A stretch of DNA of 64,000 nucleotides. Source: Actinomycetota bacterium. GTDB lineage: Bacteria > Actinomycetota > Thermoleophilia > Solirubrobacterales > 70-9. The notes beneath the pieces were generated by a model that searched no databases, was not told the origin of the DNA, and worked only from the letters and a program-made list of their open reading frames with translations. Made by a program: the position numbers and the translations under genes. Below, piece after piece: positions 61,323 through 64,000 of the stretch. The stretch spans positions 1 to 64,000 of the forward strand of contig JAFDWB010000079.1 of assembly GCA_018268675.1 (NCBI GenBank). The letters run 5' to 3'. Within the stretch, counting starts at the first letter, position 1. Every line of letters begins with the position of its first letter.

Positions 61323-61736
61323 ATGAACGAGGATCCGACGCGACTCATGAGCTATGACGACGAACCGCCGCGCCGTCGTCGTCCGCCCCAACAACCACCG
61401 AAAGGCAACCTGCGCCTGGTTGTCCTGATCATGGGCGTGATCATCTTCGGTCTGCTGATCGGCCTGGTCTCCTCTTGCGGGGGCGGCGAAACGAAGACCG
61501 TCACGGAAACCAAGCAGGTCACCAAAGAAGTGACCGTGCCGGCGAAAGAAAAAACCGAAAAAGAAGAAGAAGCCGAAGGCGCCGAAGAAGGAGAAGAAGC
61601 GGAATCCGAAACCGGCGGGATCGAAGAAGTGCCGGAAGAAGAAACCGGCGAAGAAGCGGCCGGCGGGGAAATCGAAGAAGCGCCGGTTGAAGAAGGTGTC
61701 GAAGGTCCGGAAAGTGGCGGAGTGGAATCTGAATGA
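61323..61736 (+). CDS. Single-helix membrane protein with acidic extracytoplasmic tail
   Basis: A 137-residue protein. A basic, Pro-rich cytosolic end (PPRRRRPPQQPPKG) is followed by one transmembrane helix (LRLVVLIMGVIIFGLLIGLV, about 30-49), a possible lipid-modified or disulphide Cys in VSSCGGG, then a tail of Glu with Thr/Lys/Pro, ending GGEIEEAPVEEGVEGPESGG. The tail resembles that of the lipoprotein at 10765. It overlaps argG by 4 bases. Function unknown. Confidence 0.78.
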   Translation: MNEDPTRLMSYDDEPPRRRRPPQQPPKGNLRLVVLIMGVIIFGLLIGLVSSCGGGETKTVTETKQVTKEVTVPAKEKTEKEEEAEGAEEGEEAESETGGIEEVPEEETGEEAAGGEIEEAPVEEGVEGPESGGVESE

Positions 61737-63007
61737 CGGGCGCTGATCCGACGCGGCAGCGTCCCACCGCGAGCTATGAGGCCGATCCGTCCCAGGTGGA
61801 CAGGGTCCTGCTGCTCTATTCGGGCGGCCTCGACACCAGCGTGATGCTGAAGTGGATCCAGGATTCCTACGACGCCGAAGTGGTGACGCTGACGGTCAAC
61901 CTCGGGCAGCCGGGGGAGGACTACGAGGTGATCGAAGACAAGGCGAAGCGGCTGGGCGCGGTCGAGTGCCACGTGGTCGATGCCCGCGAGCAGTTCGCCG
62001 CCGAGTTCCTCGCCCCGGCGATCAAGGCGAACGCGGTCTACGGCAACGGCTACCCGCTGTTCACGGCGCTCGGCCGGCCGCTGATCGCGCAGCTCGCGGT
62101 CGAGTACGCGCGCCGGTCGAACTGCGACACGATCGCCCACGGCTGCACCGGCAAAGGCAACGACCAGGTGCGGATCGAGGCCACGGTGGCGACGCTGGCG
62201 CCGGAGCTGCGGACGATCGCGCCGGTGCGCACCTGGGCGATGGGGCGCGACGAGGAGATCGCCTACGCCCGCGACCACGGGATCCCGGTGAAGGGCGGGA
62301 CCGAGGTGGCGCCGTATTCGATCGACGACAACCTCTGGGGGCGCTCCTCGGAGGGCCGCTGGATCGAGGATCTGGAGCACGCGCCCGAGGACGACGTCTT
62401 CCAGCTGGTGACGCGGCCCGAGGAGGCACCGGACGAGGCGCAGGTGGTGAGGATCGGTTTCGAGGCCGGGCTGCCGGTGTCGATCGACGGCGAGCGGCTC
62501 GGCCTGGTCGACCTGCTCGAACGGGCGGCCGCGCTGGGGATCCGCCACGGGGTCGGGATCGTCGACCACATCGAGGACCGGATCGTCGGCCTCAAGGTGC
62601 GCGACATCTACGAGGTGCCGGCGGCGGCCCTGATCCTGACCGCGCACGAGGAGCTCGAGCGCCTGGTCGGCACGATCCACCAGAACCAGTTCAAGCCCCA
62701 GATGGACCAGCGCTGGGGATACCTCGTCTACGCCGGCCTCTGGTGGGAGCCGCTGCGCGAGGACCTCGACGCCTACATGTCGGCGGTCAACGCCCGGGTC
62801 ACCGGCGAGATCGGCCTGCGCCTCTACAAAGGCAGCGTCCGCGTCGTCACCCGCTCCTCCCCGAACGCCGTCTACGACGCCTCCCTCGCGAGCTTCGCCG
62901 CCTCCGGCGAAGAGCTCTTCTCCCAGACCTCGTCCCCAGGCTTCATCGAGCTCTGGTCCCTGCAGTCCCGCCTGGCCCACCAGCTGCGGGAAAGGGACGG
63001 GGGGTAG
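61733..63007 (+). CDS. argG: Argininosuccinate synthase
   Basis: A 424-residue enzyme that joins citrulline and aspartate. The PP-loop LLLYSGGLDTSVM (residues 26-38) and TIAHGCTGKGNDQVRIE near 128 are diagnostic. The start ATG overlaps the upstream gene. argF and argH are not encoded in the window; argR is also absent here. Confidence 0.95.
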   Translation: MTGADPTRQRPTASYEADPSQVDRVLLLYSGGLDTSVMLKWIQDSYDAEVVTLTVNLGQPGEDYEVIEDKAKRLGAVECHVVDAREQFAAEFLAPAIKANAVYGNGYPLFTALGRPLIAQLAVEYARRSNCDTIAHGCTGKGNDQVRIEATVATLAPELRTIAPVRTWAMGRDEEIAYARDHGIPVKGGTEVAPYSIDDNLWGRSSEGRWIEDLEHAPEDDVFQLVTRPEEAPDEAQVVRIGFEAGLPVSIDGERLGLVDLLERAAALGIRHGVGIVDHIEDRIVGLKVRDIYEVPAAALILTAHEELERLVGTIHQNQFKPQMDQRWGYLVYAGLWWEPLREDLDAYMSAVNARVTGEIGLRLYKGSVRVVTRSSPNAVYDASLASFAASGEELFSQTSSPGFIELWSLQSRLAHQLRERDGG

Positions 63008-63558
63008 GCGGCGGCTTTTGCGCCCGTCCGAGGTGCATCCTGGACGTGAGGGTCCGTGGGGAGCGAACAGGGACGGCACGAAGTCGGACTTCCGTGACGG
63101 TCCTCGCGAGGAGGGGAGCGCTCCCGAGGCCGGGGATCGAGGGGCCCGGAGACCCGCTGAGTGAGTTTTCCACCGTATAGGGGGGCAAAGTCACGCAGCG
63201 TGATTTCACCTTGCCATGTGGCGACCCAGATCCTCGCAGCGCGTTCTCCCCGACCTGGCGCCGTCCAGCTGTTCCTTATGGCCGATATACCGGCATAAGG
63301 AACAGCTGGACGGAGGGCGTCCTCCTGACCAGGACGAGGTCCCCGATCTTCCCGACGTCTATGTCACGAGTTCCCGCTTCGGTGACGGACCCGCGCCGCC
63401 GTCACACTCCCGCGACCCTTCCTCCGCACCCGGCGTCCCGCTGTCGAACTCACCCCGGCGCGCCCCGCCGCCTTCCCTTCCGGACCCTGAAACTTTTGTG
63501 TCGCTTTATCGTCAACTAGCCGGGGAAAAGAGGGGGCGGCGCTAGCCTCGATGCCGCT
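63008..63558. other. Hairpin cluster 3, gene-free
   Basis: A 551-base gap. It holds the core word CGAAGTCGGACTTCCG (63079-63094), a perfect palindrome TCCTCGCGAGGA (63101-63112), a stem around TCACGCAGCGTGA (63191-63203), and hairpin D copy 2 (63261-63313). From about 63314 to 63558 I see no repeat or gene; the bases just before 63559 are AT-richer and may contain the promoter of the next gene. Confidence 0.7.
63265..63309. repeat. Terminal hairpin D, copy 2
   Basis: CCAGCTGTTCCTTATG (63265-63280) and its complement (63294-63309) flank GCCGATATACCGG. The stem extends outward to 63261-63313, giving a 20-bp perfect inverted repeat. One centre base differs from copy 1 at 39393. Confidence 0.9.
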
Positions 63559-64000
63559 TTGGCGTCGGCTCGGACCAGATCGGATCCCTTCGCCCTGGTC
63601 GGCGCGGGGGCGCTGCTCGGGGTGCTCGTGGCGCTCGTGTTGGCGCTGGCGCCGGGGGCGCGGGCGGCGGATCGAGGGAAGCTGGAAGCGAGATTGGCCG
63701 CGGGGCGTGAAGAAGCGAGCGCTCTGGCGGGGCAGCTGCAGGCGAGCCAGGCCGAACTGGCGGGCGCCGAAGCGGAAGCGGCGCGGGCCGAAAAGCACGA
63801 GGAACGGCTGTCGGGCCTGCTTGCCGAAGGCGAAGCGCGGGAGGCGCAGCTGAGCGAGGAAGTGGCGACGACGCGGCGCCGGCTGGCAGTCGAGAAGGCG
63901 CGCCTGCGGCGCTCGCACGCGGCGCTGGCGGCACGGGTCGTGGCGATCTACGAGAGCGGCGTGCCGGAAACCGCGAACCTGATCTTCGGCTCCGGCAATT
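63559..64000 (+). CDS. Exported coiled-coil protein, probable peptidoglycan hydrolase N-terminus (3' truncated)
   Basis: Open frame from TTG 63559 to the window end, 147 residues shown. A signal peptide (GALLGVLVALVLALAPGARA-AD) is followed by a long Ala/Glu/Arg coiled coil (RGKLEARLAAGREEASALAG and on) and then RVVAIYESGVPETANLIFGSGN. That layout is typical of septal PcsB/RipA-like hydrolases whose catalytic domain (NlpC/P60, CHAP or M23) would lie beyond the window. It is preceded by a weak AT-rich promoter-like stretch. Confidence 0.72.
   Translation, partial: MASARTRSDPFALVGAGALLGVLVALVLALAPGARAADRGKLEARLAAGREEASALAGQLQASQAELAGAEAEAARAEKHEERLSGLLAEGEAREAQLSEEVATTRRRLAVEKARLRRSHAALAARVVAIYESGVPETANLIFGSGN

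Noticed and set aside
1-64000. CRISPR arrays, insertion sequences, prophage or integrative element
   Set aside because: No regularly spaced direct repeats, transposase, integrase or phage structural gene was seen anywhere in the window.

Overview
The window is chromosomal DNA of a very GC-rich bacterium. Gene content (DUF2510 and DUF2630 proteins, GtrA, SpoIIAA-like protein, K+-independent proton pyrophosphatase, eukaryote-like ProRS, many GTG/TTG starts, 4-bp start/stop overlaps) suggests an actinobacterium. The deep-branching class Thermoleophilia (Solirubrobacter/Conexibacter-like) is my best guess, but it is an inference and not a database match. I see no transposase, integrase, phage gene or CRISPR array.

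Layout. 0-10.3 kb: truncated hppA, a secreted arylsulfotransferase-like protein, two APC permease/universal-stress fusions flanking a two-helix miniprotein, two TrkA/RCK proteins and an FAD reductase. 10.3-20.4 kb: tRNA-Gln, an acidic-tailed lipoprotein, a heterodimeric ABC exporter, a secreted unknown, a GH92 mannosidase, a GT-C glycosyltransferase and GtrA. 20.5-25.9 kb: a divergent LeuRS interrupted in frame by a palindromic element, a hairpin-rich stretch with an Xre regulator, threonine synthase and an epoxide-hydrolase-like enzyme. 26-34.2 kb: dtd, hydrolases, pdxH, an enoyl-reductase-like protein, a Baeyer-Villiger-type monooxygenase, a GH5 glycosidase and small proteins. 34.2-39 kb: a regulator and a SnoaL-like gene around a candidate operator and leader peptide, tRNA-Cys, a DHFR-like reductase, an aromatic hydroxylase and proS. 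39.5-47.5 kb: cupin, nhaA, GNAT, zwf, VOC proteins, tRNA-Val, a DUF2510 protein, AraC and a large membrane protein.

47.5-63 kb is the housekeeping core: thrS-infC-[wecB reversed]-rpmI-rplT-trmH-pheS-pheT-argC-argJ-argB-argD-unknown-unknown-argG, almost all translationally coupled. The last 440 bases begin a secreted coiled-coil protein, probably a peptidoglycan hydrolase.

The most unusual feature is a set of dispersed palindromes. There are two 49-base hairpin families (A and B), usually paired, one copy of which is read through inside the LeuRS gene. There are also clusters of several hairpins each, placed after 3' gene ends (10.3-10.6, 39.06-39.44 and 63.06-63.31 kb), with shared core words and a near-identical terminal hairpin in two of them.
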